This document shows, one piece after another, positions 17,832-26,437 of a stretch of 43,331 bases of DNA; position 1 is the first letter of the stretch, and every line of letters begins with the position of its first letter. The notes below the pieces were generated by a model, which worked only from the letters and a program-made list of their open reading frames with translations, was not told where the DNA came from and made no database searches. The stretch spans positions 1 through 43,331 of the forward strand of contig CAYQLC010000014.1 in the NCBI GenBank assembly GCA_964418325.1. Direction: 5' to 3'. The translations under genes and the position numbers were made by a program. Source of the DNA: IMCC26077 sp964418325. GTDB lineage: Bacteria; Actinomycetota; Actinomycetes; Nanopelagicales; Nanopelagicaceae.

Positions 17832-19210
17832 ATAGCCTCCAGCCTCCCATTCACTTTATAGGTATCGGCGGTGCAGGAATGAGTGGCATCGCGCGCATCT
17901 GCATAGATCGCGGTCTTGCGGTTTCGGGGTCAGATGCAAAAGATTCGATGGCGGTGCGCGCTTTAGCTTTGCAGGGCGCCACCACTCATATTGGACACGA
18001 CAAGGCGAATCTCGCCAACGCCACGACTGTCGTGATCTCGAGCGCCATTCGTGAGAGTAATGTCGAATTAAGCGAAGCGCGTGCCCGCGGAATCACCGTG
18101 ATGAGTCGGGCTCAAGCCCTTGCGACTCTATTAGAGGGTTATACCTCGATTGCGGTCGCTGGAACTCATGGCAAGACGACTACGACATCGATGCTGACCA
18201 TCACTCTGCAAGGCCTTGGCATGGACCCCTCGTTCGCTATCGGCGGCACCCCTCATGATTCTGGAGCAAATTCACACCACGGCTCCGGATCGATATTCAT
18301 CGTCGAAGCAGATGAATCGGATGGGTCATTTATCGAGTATCACCCAGACTTTGCCATTATCACCAATGTGGAAGTTGACCATGTCGATCACTTTGCCGAC
18401 GAGAGCGCTATCAACCAGGCCTTTGAAATGCTGATCGGTACGGCGCAAAAGGGAGTCATCCTCTGTGCAGACGATCCGGGAAGCGCACGACTTGCCTCTT
18501 TTGCACGCGCGCAAGGATTAGATACCTATTTATATGGTCAAGCTGCTGAGGCGGATCTAAGAATTTCGCATGTGAATTGCGGAGCCGAGCGATCTCACTA
18601 CCGCGCCACTTGGTTAGGGAAAGTCCTTGGCGAAGTCACAATCGCAATTCCAGGATTCCACAACGTTCATAACTCTGCGGCAGCACTGGCCATGGCACTT
18701 GTGGTCAATGCACCAGCTAGCGAAGTAATCAAATATTTAGGTTCCTTCACTGGAGTCGGCAGGCGCTTTGAACTACGGGGCGACGCTCGTGGAATTCGCG
18801 TTTTTGATGATTACGCACATCATCCGACAGAGGTTGCGGCCACCATTGCAACCGCTCGCCTAGTCGCGAAATCTGGGCGAGTAATCGTGATCTTTCAACC
18901 GCATCGCTACTCGCGAACTGCCGCATTTAGCCAACAGTTTGCCGAGGAGCTCAAGGCTGCTGATTACGCTCTTTTGCTGGATATATATGGTGCCGGGGAA
19001 CAACCTTTACCAGGTGCAAGCAGCGCAGCGATCTCGGCGAGAATTAATGAACTCGGGGGCAGGAGCGATTTTCAACCTAATTTGATGAAAGCAATCGACC
19101 AGGCCATCCAATTCGCCGAGCCCGAAGACATCATTCTAACAATGGGTGCCGGAGATGTGACCTCTCTGGCGCCCCAGATTCTTGCAGCGATAAATGAACG
19201 TCAACAGTAA
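17828..19210 (+). CDS. murC: UDP-MurNAc:L-alanine ligase
   Basis: First Mur ligase, adding L-alanine to UDP-MurNAc; 460 aa. The glycine-rich HFIGIGGAGMSGIARI at 9-24 binds the UDP moiety and AGTHGKTTTT at 111-120 is the ATP loop. IVEADESDGSF and DDYAHHPTEVAATI are MurC-specific signatures. It starts within the murG stop codon (ATGA) and its 3' end overlaps ftsQ by 17 nt. The murG-murC-ftsQ order is usual for actinobacteria. Confidence 0.96.
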   Translation: MNSLQPPIHFIGIGGAGMSGIARICIDRGLAVSGSDAKDSMAVRALALQGATTHIGHDKANLANATTVVISSAIRESNVELSEARARGITVMSRAQALATLLEGYTSIAVAGTHGKTTTTSMLTITLQGLGMDPSFAIGGTPHDSGANSHHGSGSIFIVEADESDGSFIEYHPDFAIITNVEVDHVDHFADESAINQAFEMLIGTAQKGVILCADDPGSARLASFARAQGLDTYLYGQAAEADLRISHVNCGAERSHYRATWLGKVLGEVTIAIPGFHNVHNSAAALAMALVVNAPASEVIKYLGSFTGVGRRFELRGDARGIRVFDDYAHHPTEVAATIATARLVAKSGRVIVIFQPHRYSRTAAFSQQFAEELKAADYALLLDIYGAGEQPLPGASSAAISARINELGGRSDFQPNLMKAIDQAIQFAEPEDIILTMGAGDVTSLAPQILAAINERQQ

Positions 19211-19862
19211 ACGAATACTCATATCGCTTCTCACCGTCGGACTTTTAGGGTACCTCCTTGGTTGGTCGAGTCTCTTAGAGGTTCGAGAAATTCGAGTAAC
19301 AGGTATCGAAGGGTCAAAGACTCTTACCGATAAGAAAGTTATTAAAGGCAGCGGTGTGCAACTGGGGGATAAGCTGGCGCGAATTAATTCTGGTGATGTG
19401 GCGCGGTCGCTGCGAAAGTATCCGGAAATCGCTCGTGTGGAAGTCAATCGAAAACCATTGCACGCTATTGAAATTTCCGTGACTTTACGATCTATTGATC
19501 TTGCGATCACCACAAACACGGGAAAGTTTCTCTTGGGTGATGCAAGTGGGGTGACATTCGTTGAAGTATCAAAAGCTCCTCGAGGCATCCCAATCATCAC
19601 CGGTGATCGTCGTTTCCTTGAAGAGGGGATGGGTATCTACTACTCGTTACCAAAGAAGATCAGGGCCCGAGTAGACACGATTTCTCTTCCCAGTCGAGCC
19701 TCGATTGCCTTTTCGCTTCGTGGTGGTTTGACGATTCTTTGGGGCAGCGCCACAGAACTTGAGGCAAAACTCACCGTTCTCGATGCGCTCCTGCAAGCGC
19801 CAGAGAATAAAAAGGCACGATTTATTGATATTGCGACTCCGCTCACACCAACGGTCCGATAA
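19194..19862 (+). CDS. ftsQ: Division protein FtsQ
   Basis: A 222-aa bitopic divisome protein that acts as the scaffold partner of FtsL. It has a very short cytoplasmic tail, one transmembrane helix at about 7-25, then a POTRA domain beginning LEVREIRVTGIEGSKTLTDKKV (about 28-49) and the FtsQ beta domain. The cytoplasmic region is only about six residues, shorter than the long tails of many actinobacterial FtsQ proteins. It overlaps murC by 17 nt. Sequence similarity within the family is low, so the call leans on topology plus position before ftsZ. Confidence 0.88.
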   Translation: MNVNSKRILISLLTVGLLGYLLGWSSLLEVREIRVTGIEGSKTLTDKKVIKGSGVQLGDKLARINSGDVARSLRKYPEIARVEVNRKPLHAIEISVTLRSIDLAITTNTGKFLLGDASGVTFVEVSKAPRGIPIITGDRRFLEEGMGIYYSLPKKIRARVDTISLPSRASIAFSLRGGLTILWGSATELEAKLTVLDALLQAPENKKARFIDIATPLTPTVR

Positions 19863-20010
19863 TTCGACTAACGACGTGGCGACACAGCGAAAAAAAATTG
19901 CGTTGGTATTTGTAGCGCGACCTTTTTGCCTCTACCTTCTCGCCACGTTATGAGTAAGCGCTCACTCTCAAGTAGAGAATGAGGGTTAGCTCCAGTCGAA
20001 AGGCGCAACT
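19863..20010 (+). promoter_or_regulatory. ftsQ-ftsZ spacer: likely ftsZ promoter and two dyads
   Basis: This is the longest spacer inside the dcw cluster, where ftsZ usually has its own promoters. TTGTAG at 19910-19915 and TACCTT at 19933-19938 are 17 nt apart and make a plausible promoter. A perfect 9-bp inverted repeat, acgtggcga at 19874-19882 and tcgccacgt at 19940-19948, brackets it. A second hairpin (19961-19969 with 19975-19983, 8 of 9 pairs) lies in the predicted leader. There is no U-tract to suggest a terminator. Confidence 0.5.
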
Positions 20011-21012
20011 GTGGTAACCCCGCAAAATTATCTCGCAGTGATAAAAGTTGTTGGCATTGGTGGCGGAGGGGTTAATGCCGTCAATCGAATGATTGATGTC
20101 GGATTAAAAGGTGTCGAGTTCATCGCTATCAATACCGACGCGCAAGCGTTACTCATGAGTGATGCTGATGTGAAATTGGATATTGGTCGAGCAGTCACTC
20201 GTGGTTTAGGTGCAGGTGCATCTCCAGATGTTGGACGACAAGCTGCATCAGATCACGAAGAAGAAATTCGTGAAGTTCTTCGCGGAGCTGACATGGTGTT
20301 TGTCACTGCAGGAGAAGGTGGCGGAACAGGTACTGGAGGCGCACCGATTGTTGCGCGCATCGCTCGCGAATTAGGCGCACTCACTGTTGGCGTAGTGACC
20401 CGACCTTTTACTTTCGAAGGCAAACGTCGCGCTGCCCAAGCGGAAGAGGGAATCTCAGCACTTCGCAAAGAAGTGGATACGCTGATTGTCATTCCCAATG
20501 ATCGTTTGTTATCTATCTCGGATCGAACAATTACTGCGCTGGAAGCATTCAAGAGCGCTGATCAAGTCTTGCTTGCTGGCGTTCAAGGCATCACCGATCT
20601 CATCACGACACCTGGCCTGATCAATCTTGACTTTGCTGATGTGCGCTCGGTGATGTACGGCGCTGGTTCGGCGCTAATGGGTATCGGTTCGGCACGNNNN
20701 NNNNNNNNNNNNNNNNNNNNNNNNNNNNNNNNNNNNNNNNNNNNNNNNNNNNNNNNNNNNNNNNNNNNNNNNNNNNNNNNNNNNNNNNNNNNNNNNATTG
20801 CGGCTGGTTTTGAAAGTGGTGAACCGACAAAGATTGATGTTCCTGTCATCGATACTCCCATCGCTACCCCTCGCGAGAAGAGTGACCCACTAGAGGTTGC
20901 GGCATCGGTTCCTGCAGGCAGTTCTCTAGGTGGTGGCGCGACTCGTAAACGGATCATCTTCGAAGAAGATGGTTCAGTTGACGAGCTCGATGTGCCTGAT
21001 TTTCTCAAGTAA
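20011..21012 (+). CDS. ftsZ: Cell division protein FtsZ (interrupted by an assembly gap)
   Basis: Tubulin-like GTPase that forms the Z-ring. The first 228 residues include the GTP-binding signature GEGGGTGTGG at about 101-110 and the T7 loop NLDFAD at 205-210, which completes the GTPase site of the neighbouring subunit. After the N run come IAAGFESGEP, a variable linker and the conserved C-terminal peptide DELDVPDFLK that binds partners such as SepF. The frame is continuous across the 100 N by chance, but about 80 family-conserved residues are missing, so the displayed 333-codon length is wrong and about 380 aa is expected. The start is GTG at 20011 with gaaagg upstream. Confidence 0.95.
   Translation: MVTPQNYLAVIKVVGIGGGGVNAVNRMIDVGLKGVEFIAINTDAQALLMSDADVKLDIGRAVTRGLGAGASPDVGRQAASDHEEEIREVLRGADMVFVTAGEGGGTGTGGAPIVARIARELGALTVGVVTRPFTFEGKRRAAQAEEGISALRKEVDTLIVIPNDRLLSISDRTITALEAFKSADQVLLAGVQGITDLITTPGLINLDFADVRSVMYGAGSALMGIGSAXXXXXXXXXXXXXXXXXXXXXXXXXXXXXXXXXXIAAGFESGEPTKIDVPVIDTPIATPREKSDPLEVAASVPAGSSLGGGATRKRIIFEEDGSVDELDVPDFLK
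20697..20796. other. Assembly gap (100 N) inside ftsZ
   Basis: Exactly 100 N between the ftsZ segments ending MGIGSA and resuming IAAGF. In the family about 78-80 residues separate these motifs, so the real missing sequence should be near 235-240 bp. The flanks show no shared repeat. Confidence 0.95.
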
Positions 21013-21035
21013 CCCACGATAGGAGTCCGCCTGCG

Positions 21036-21713
21036 GTGGAGAGTAGAGCAATCTTCACCTCCCGACGTGGTGGCCAGAGCCGGCTTCCATACAACGAGCG
21101 AAATCTTGCGCTCCATGTCGGTGATGATGCTGAGGTAGTGCGTGGTAATCGACGCGAATTAGCCTCCGAAATGACAATAGCTTCGGAACGCCTTTTTTTC
21201 ATGGAGCAGAGCCATGGCATTGAAGTCGTTCTGATAGATGAGCGAAGTGATAACTCAGAATTGTTTCGATGCGATGCTCTAATCACCAAAACTCCAGGCA
21301 CCGCCCTAGCGGTCTTGGTCGCAGATTGCGCACCGGTGCTTTTACAGGGCGAGAAAACATCTGCAGCGATACATGTCGGATGGCGAGGACTTTTTGGCGG
21401 AATAGTGGAGAAAGTTATCGAGATAATGTCGAACGAGAAGTTTTCGGCAATCATTGGTCCCACGATTTGTGGCAACTGCTATGAAGTTGGCGATGACTTA
21501 CTGACTCACGCTCGGCAACGCCAGTTCGTCACAGGTGTGAATACCTTGGACATTCCAGGTTCAATCCTCAAGATTCTGACCGAAAGCGCTGGATCCTCGC
21601 TCATCGAATCCAGTTGGGACAATGTCTGCACCTTCGAAAGTAGTGAGCACTACTCCTATCGTCGAGATGGCGTCACAGGTCGTCAAGCGGGGGTGGTGAT
21701 TCATGGATCGTAA
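21036..21713 (+). CDS. pgeF: Multicopper polyphenol oxidase (laccase)-domain protein, PgeF/YfiH family
   Basis: A 225-aa protein of the YfiH family. Members have been described as purine nucleoside phosphorylases/adenosine deaminases and, in E. coli, as a peptidoglycan editing factor that removes misincorporated L-Ser. The metal-binding residues are present: His60 in QSHG, Cys98 in ADCAP and His113 in HVGWRG. The GTG start at 21036 has aggag about 10 nt upstream and lies 24 nt after ftsZ. Its position after ftsZ and before yggS is conserved in actinobacteria and supports a cell-wall related role. It overlaps yggS by 11 nt. Confidence 0.9.
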   Translation: MESRAIFTSRRGGQSRLPYNERNLALHVGDDAEVVRGNRRELASEMTIASERLFFMEQSHGIEVVLIDERSDNSELFRCDALITKTPGTALAVLVADCAPVLLQGEKTSAAIHVGWRGLFGGIVEKVIEIMSNEKFSAIIGPTICGNCYEVGDDLLTHARQRQFVTGVNTLDIPGSILKILTESAGSSLIESSWDNVCTFESSEHYSYRRDGVTGRQAGVVIHGS

Positions 21714-22422
21714 GTCAGAGATAAGTGCCAATATCGAACGAGTCGAAGCTGAGATTGCACGCGCTCTTGAACTCTCAGGCCGCAGCCGCTCTGAGATAAC
21801 GCTCATTGCAGTGACCAAGAATTTTCCGATAACCGATATCGAAATCTTGTATCAATTGGGTATCAGAGAGTTTGGCGAGAATCGAGATCAAGAGGCGCGG
21901 GAAAAGGTCCAAGCGCTTGCTGAGCGGTTAGGTGCTGCACACCCTGAGGTTCGTTGGCATTTTCAGGGTCAATTGCAGCGGAATAAATTGGCATCGATCA
22001 GTTCGTGGGCAGATATGGTTCATTCGGTTGATCACTCCAAATACCTCAAAGGCCTCTCGGAGGGGGCGGTGCGGCGAGGTCGGAATATCCAACTCCTGAT
22101 TCAACTCTCGCTCGACGAAAACCCCGCCCCTGCGCGAGGTGGAACAGATATTGCTGGGGCTCGCGAAATCCTCTCGCTCTACACCCGCGAAAAAAGTGAA
22201 TTCCCAGGCATAACTCTCGCGGGCGTTATGGGGGTAGCGCCGCTTGATATCGACCCTGCGCGCGCCTTCGCCAGGCTCGCCGAGAACTACAGCGAATTAA
22301 GGGCAGAGTATCCATCGCTGCAGATTCTCTCGGCAGGGATGAGCGGGGATTTCTTTGAGGCGATAGTGGCTGGCGCGACACATCTGCGCATTGGCTCGTC
22401 AATACTCGGTTCTCGCCTCTGA
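21703..22422 (+). CDS. yggS: YggS/PLPBP-family pyridoxal phosphate-binding protein
   Basis: A 239-aa single-domain protein with the alanine racemase N-terminal TIM-barrel fold. LIAVTKNFP places the PLP-binding lysine at about Lys39; FGENRDQEAREKV, WHFQGQLQRNK and the C-terminal LSAGMSGDFFEAI and LRIGSSILG are family signatures. Members have no racemase activity and help keep pyridoxal phosphate and amino-acid pools balanced. The gene overlaps pgeF by 11 nt and sits just before sepF, an arrangement common in Gram-positive bacteria. Confidence 0.93.
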   Translation: MDRKSEISANIERVEAEIARALELSGRSRSEITLIAVTKNFPITDIEILYQLGIREFGENRDQEAREKVQALAERLGAAHPEVRWHFQGQLQRNKLASISSWADMVHSVDHSKYLKGLSEGAVRRGRNIQLLIQLSLDENPAPARGGTDIAGAREILSLYTREKSEFPGITLAGVMGVAPLDIDPARAFARLAENYSELRAEYPSLQILSAGMSGDFFEAIVAGATHLRIGSSILGSRL

Positions 22423-22428
22423 GCCCGG

Positions 22429-22434
22429 TAACTT
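22429..22434 (+). promoter_or_regulatory. Possible -10 box, leaderless sepF
   Basis: TAACTT ends 8 nt before the sepF ATG, and no ribosome binding site is visible in the 20-nt spacer after yggS. Transcription would start at or just before the ATG. No clear -35 was found. Confidence 0.35.
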
Positions 22435-22442
22435 TATACATT

Positions 22443-22991
22443 ATGTCTAGCCCACTTCGTAAAGTTGCGCTCTACCTTGGCCTTGTCGATGACGGGATAG
22501 ACGACTCCACTCCCGCGGAGCACTCTTCATCTCCTCGAAGTTCTGTGGCGCCGGTAGCCAACGTTTCGACTCCAGCTCCCAAGAGTGGCGCCAGTCGATT
22601 CTTCTCACGATCTACCAATGAGGATTCCCCTGCGGTGCGAACTCTCTCTGAACCTTCTCAACGTTTTCGTCCGGTAGAGAGCGTCACCCCTGTCTATCGT
22701 GAAGAGCCAGTCGTCGATCGCATCATCACGCTCCATCCGCATAGTTATAACGATGCGCGAATGATTGGCGAGCACTATCGCGATCACACTCCAGTGATTA
22801 TGAACCTCACAGATATGGACGATGCCGACGCTAAGCGCCTCGTAGATTTTGCAGCGGGGTTGGTCTTCGGACATCGCGGCTCAATCGAGCGGGTAACAGC
22901 GAAAGTCTTCTTGCTCTCTCCACCTAATGTGAAAGTAAGCGCTGAGGATAAGTTTGCCGCTGCGGAGGCAAGTTTCTTCAATCAGAGTTAA
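22443..22991 (+). CDS. sepF: Cell division protein SepF
   Basis: A 182-aa cytoplasmic protein that anchors FtsZ to the membrane, the expected replacement for FtsA, which actinobacteria lack. The N-terminal helix SSPLRKVALYLGLVDD is the membrane-targeting segment. A Ser/Pro-rich, poorly conserved linker follows (about 20-90). The C-terminal domain starts RIITLHPHSYNDARMIGEHYRD and includes VIMNLTDMDDADAKRLVDFAAGLVFG and the final VFLLSPPNVKV, all typical of the dimerising, FtsZ-binding fold. It is 9 nt upstream of yggT. Confidence 0.94.
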   Translation: MSSPLRKVALYLGLVDDGIDDSTPAEHSSSPRSSVAPVANVSTPAPKSGASRFFSRSTNEDSPAVRTLSEPSQRFRPVESVTPVYREEPVVDRIITLHPHSYNDARMIGEHYRDHTPVIMNLTDMDDADAKRLVDFAAGLVFGHRGSIERVTAKVFLLSPPNVKVSAEDKFAAAEASFFNQS

Positions 22992-22994
22992 TAT
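22989..22994 (+). promoter_or_regulatory. Possible -10 box, leaderless yggT
   Basis: TAATAT, which shares its first three bases with the sepF stop codon, ends 6 nt before the yggT ATG. No ribosome binding site is seen in the 9-nt spacer. The gene could instead be translated by reinitiation after sepF. Confidence 0.35.
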
Positions 22995-23000
22995 GGCGCT

Positions 23001-23285
23001 ATGAGCGTCATCGGGTCGCTGTTAGCCACAATTCTCCAACTATTCATCTACATTCTCATTGGCCGTCTTATCTTTGATTACGTACGAATGTTTGCGCGTA
23101 ACTGGCGACCGCGCGGGATTATGTTGGCGTTGGTCGAGTTAATCTATGCCATCACTGATCCGCCGCTCAATTTTGCAAGGAGATTTATTCCTCCTATTCG
23201 GATGGGTGCTGTGAGTTTCGATCTTGCCTACATTGCAGTTTTTCTCGTTGCCTCGCTACTAATTCCATTTGTGAGATTGCTCTAA
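23001..23285 (+). CDS. yggT: YggT-family membrane protein
   Basis: A 94-aa protein with hydrophobic segments at about 4-26 and 72-94 and a shorter one near 39-52. ILIGRLIFDYVRMF and YAITDPPLNFARRFIPP are YggT-family signatures. The molecular role is not settled; its place at the end of the division cluster suggests envelope or division function. In other actinobacteria divIVA follows, but here the TAA stop directly abuts the end of ileS on the other strand, with no base between them. Confidence 0.9.
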   Translation: MSVIGSLLATILQLFIYILIGRLIFDYVRMFARNWRPRGIMLALVELIYAITDPPLNFARRFIPPIRMGAVSFDLAYIAVFLVASLLIPFVRLL

Positions 23286-26200
23286 TCAAACCTTCTGTAG
23301 TTTCACGGCAAATGCGAGCTCATCATCGGCACCATCTCCTTGCGGAAGCGGAAGGTGGGGATCGTGGGCGATCTCAATTGCTAAGACCTCTTGGGATATG
23401 AGCGCGCTGCTGACTTGGAAAGCCTTTGCCACTTCGCTATCACCATTCCACTGTACGTGGATTCGATCTGACACGTGGAAGCCACTGCGTTTGCGCTCTT
23501 CTTGGATGACGCGAATAACTTCACGCACATATCCTTCAGTGACAAGTTCTGGTGTGAGCGTGAGGTCAAGGGCAACCGATTCGCCATCATGAGTGGCAAC
23601 AGCCCATCCTGTTTTTGGGGTCTCAGTGATGACAAGATCCTCGGCTGAGATTTCGAAGGCATCTGATAACGTAGTTTTTCCTGCGCCACTTCGAATAGCG
23701 CGAACCAAATCACCGGGATTCGCTGATGCGATTAACTTCGCTACCTCTTGGACTGATGCACCATATCTTGCGCCAAGGGTTCGGAAATTGGCTTTCACAG
23801 CGTAGGTGACTAAATCGCCTCCAACTCGAGAGATATCCTCGATTCGGTGCACATTCAGCTCCTCAGAGATTTGATCCTGTAACTCTCTATCAAGGAGCGA
23901 ATATCCAGCAACAAGAGCCCTGCCGAGGGGTTGCCTGATTTTTACCTGCGATGTCGCGCGAGCTGCCCTCCCCAATTCAACAATTCGACGCGTGGTGGCA
24001 ACTTTCTCCATGAGGGAAGAGTCAATACGCGTGGCATCAACTTGAGGGAAATCAGCAAGATGTACCGATTCGGGTAGTGAGCTATCAACTGGACGAAGCA
24101 CCTGTTGCCACACCTGTTCGGTGATGAAAGGAACCATCGGCGCCATCAAGAGCGTTAATTTTTCTACGCAATGATGAAGCGTTTCCAGTGCGGCTACCTC
24201 ACCATCCCAGAAGCGCCGACGGGAGCGACGCACGTACCAATTTGATAAATCATCGATGAATGCGGCAAGGGCGCGTCCAGCATCTTGTGAATCAAAATTA
24301 GTGAGCGCGCCATCCACGACTTTGATTGTCTGGTTGAGTTGAGCGATGATCCAACGATCCAACGAGTGTTCGAGGGTGAGATTGCCGGTGGGGGCAAAGT
24401 TAGCCACACTGCCATAGAGCGTCAGGAACGAGACGGTATTCCAATAGGTAAGAAGTGATTTGCGGATGACCTCACTAATCGCATCGTGTCCAACTCGGCG
24501 AGCGGACCACGGGGAGCCTGCGGCAAGCATGAACCAGCGAACCGCATCTGCGCCATGGCGATCCATCAAAGGAATTGGCTCCAAAACATTTCCCAAGTGC
24601 TTGCTCATTTTTCGTCCATCTTTATCAAGGATGTGTCCAAGGCAGAGCACTGTTTTGTATGAGGATTGATCAAAAACCAAAGTCCCAATGGTCATCAAGG
24701 TGTAGAACCAACCACGAGTCTGGTCGATAGCTTCACAGATAAAATCTGCAGGATATGTCTCGGCAAACTCATCAACGGAGCCAGGCTTATGCGGGTAACC
24801 AAGTTGAGCAAAGGGCATTGCACCAGAGTCGTACCAACAATCGATTACTTCCGGAACTCGTCGCATTGTGGCTGAGCATTGTGGACAGGTAAGAGTGACA
24901 TCATCCACAAATGGACGGTGTGGATCCAAAGTCGAATAATCCTTACCTGCTAATTTCGAGAGTTCGGCGAGAGATTCGATACAGATCATGTTCTCTGGGT
25001 GATCGTTCTCGCACCGCCAAATCGGTAGCGGTGTGCCCCAATATCTATTTCGAGAGAGCGCCCAATCGATGTTATTTTCCAGCCAATCTCCATATCGCCC
25101 ACTCTTTATTGTTGCTGGGTGCCAATCGGTCTTCGCATTCTCACGAAGCAGCGCTTCCTTTATTGCTGTGGTGCGGATGTACCACGACGGTTGGGCGTAG
25201 TACATCAGGGGCGTGTGACAGCGCCAGCAGTGTGGGTAGGAGTGGTCGTAGCTTTGTTGTTTGAAGAGCACGCCTTGGGATTTCAACTCTTTTACTAGAG
25301 GCTTATCGGCATCTTTGAAGAACATGCCGGCGACAAGTGGCACTGATGTATCAAATTTTCCATCGCCGAGAATCGGATTAACAACGGGCAGGTTGTACTT
25401 GCGACACACTTGTAAATCGTCTGCGCCGAAGGCGGGGGATTGGTGAACGAGCCCTGTTCCATCTGTGGTGGTGACATACTCTGCCAAAACCACAAAATGC
25501 GCGTTGGGAATCTCAAGCCAGTCAAAGGGACGCTGGTAAGTGGTGTGCTCTAGGTCGCGTCCCATAAATTTTTTAGTGACGGTAAATCCATCTCCAAGTG
25601 TTGAGAGGAGATCTTCGGCAACGACAAGTTTCTGGCCCTCTTCGTTCTCGGCGAGAATGTAACTAACATCAGGATGAACGGCGATTGCCGTATTCGATAC
25701 CAAGGTCCATGGAGTCGTCGTCCATACCAAAAAGGATGCGCCGGCATCTTTGAGCGGTCCAGAAGTGATCGGGAACTTCACATAGACCGATGGATCAGAG
25801 ATGTTTTCGTAACCTTGGGCAAGTTCGTGGTCAGAGAGACCGGTTCCGCAGCGGGGACAGTATGGTGCGACTCGATGATCCTGAACTAACAAACCTTTCT
25901 TCCAGATTTGAGCAAGTGACCACCATACGCTCTCCACATATTCACTCGACATCGTCCAATATGCTTGATCGAAGTCGACCCAAAAACCCATCCGCTCCGT
26001 CATTTCAGTGAAAGCATCAACATGGCGCAAGACTGACTCGCGACATTTCTGATTGAAGGCAGCAACGCCATACTTCTCGATATCTTGTTTACCCGTGAAG
26101 CCAAGTTCTTTCTCGACAGCTAGTTCAACAGGTAGGCCATGACAATCCCAACCAGCTCTGCGCGGGACATATCTGCCTTTCATCGTATGAAAACGGGGGA

Positions 26201-26426
26201 AGACATCCTTAAAAACCCGAGCTTCAATGTGATGAGTTCCGGGTAAACCGTTTGCAGTGGGTGGACCCTCATAGAAAGTCCATGGCTCGGCGCCGCTTCG
26301 GGCGGCAATGCTCTTGTCGAAGATTCGAGTGGAATTCCAGAAGGCGAGAATCTCCCGCTCCATCGCAGGTAAATCAACGTGCGTAGGAAGAGCGCGGTAA
26401 GTTCGCTGCGGTGAATGGTCGGTCAT
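23286..26426 (-). CDS. ileS: Isoleucyl-tRNA synthetase
   Basis: Class I aminoacyl-tRNA synthetase that charges tRNA-Ile; 1046 aa. The HIGH-like motif appears as GTHH at 63-66 inside GPPTANGLPGTHHIEAR, and the second signature is KMSKH at 606-610. This sequence style and length resemble the eukaryote-like IleS type found in many actinobacteria, a type often less sensitive to mupirocin; that property is inferred only. The CP1 editing domain and the anticodon-binding domain follow in order. AGGAG lies at 26438-26442, 11 nt before the ATG. A T-box riboswitch precedes it. The 3' end abuts yggT. Confidence 0.97.
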   Translation of the reverse strand: MTDHSPQRTYRALPTHVDLPAMEREILAFWNSTRIFDKSIAARSGAEPWTFYEGPPTANGLPGTHHIEARVFKDVFPRFHTMKGRYVPRRAGWDCHGLPVELAVEKELGFTGKQDIEKYGVAAFNQKCRESVLRHVDAFTEMTERMGFWVDFDQAYWTMSSEYVESVWWSLAQIWKKGLLVQDHRVAPYCPRCGTGLSDHELAQGYENISDPSVYVKFPITSGPLKDAGASFLVWTTTPWTLVSNTAIAVHPDVSYILAENEEGQKLVVAEDLLSTLGDGFTVTKKFMGRDLEHTTYQRPFDWLEIPNAHFVVLAEYVTTTDGTGLVHQSPAFGADDLQVCRKYNLPVVNPILGDGKFDTSVPLVAGMFFKDADKPLVKELKSQGVLFKQQSYDHSYPHCWRCHTPLMYYAQPSWYIRTTAIKEALLRENAKTDWHPATIKSGRYGDWLENNIDWALSRNRYWGTPLPIWRCENDHPENMICIESLAELSKLAGKDYSTLDPHRPFVDDVTLTCPQCSATMRRVPEVIDCWYDSGAMPFAQLGYPHKPGSVDEFAETYPADFICEAIDQTRGWFYTLMTIGTLVFDQSSYKTVLCLGHILDKDGRKMSKHLGNVLEPIPLMDRHGADAVRWFMLAAGSPWSARRVGHDAISEVIRKSLLTYWNTVSFLTLYGSVANFAPTGNLTLEHSLDRWIIAQLNQTIKVVDGALTNFDSQDAGRALAAFIDDLSNWYVRRSRRRFWDGEVAALETLHHCVEKLTLLMAPMVPFITEQVWQQVLRPVDSSLPESVHLADFPQVDATRIDSSLMEKVATTRRIVELGRAARATSQVKIRQPLGRALVAGYSLLDRELQDQISEELNVHRIEDISRVGGDLVTYAVKANFRTLGARYGASVQEVAKLIASANPGDLVRAIRSGAGKTTLSDAFEISAEDLVITETPKTGWAVATHDGESVALDLTLTPELVTEGYVREVIRVIQEERKRSGFHVSDRIHVQWNGDSEVAKAFQVSSALISQEVLAIEIAHDPHLPLPQGDGADDELAFAVKLQKV

Positions 26427-26437
26427 TGGCGGTTCTG

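Noticed and set aside
19961..19983. Transcription terminator before ftsZ
   Set aside because: The hairpin has a mismatch and is A/T-poor at its 3' side with no run of T, so it is not an intrinsic terminator.
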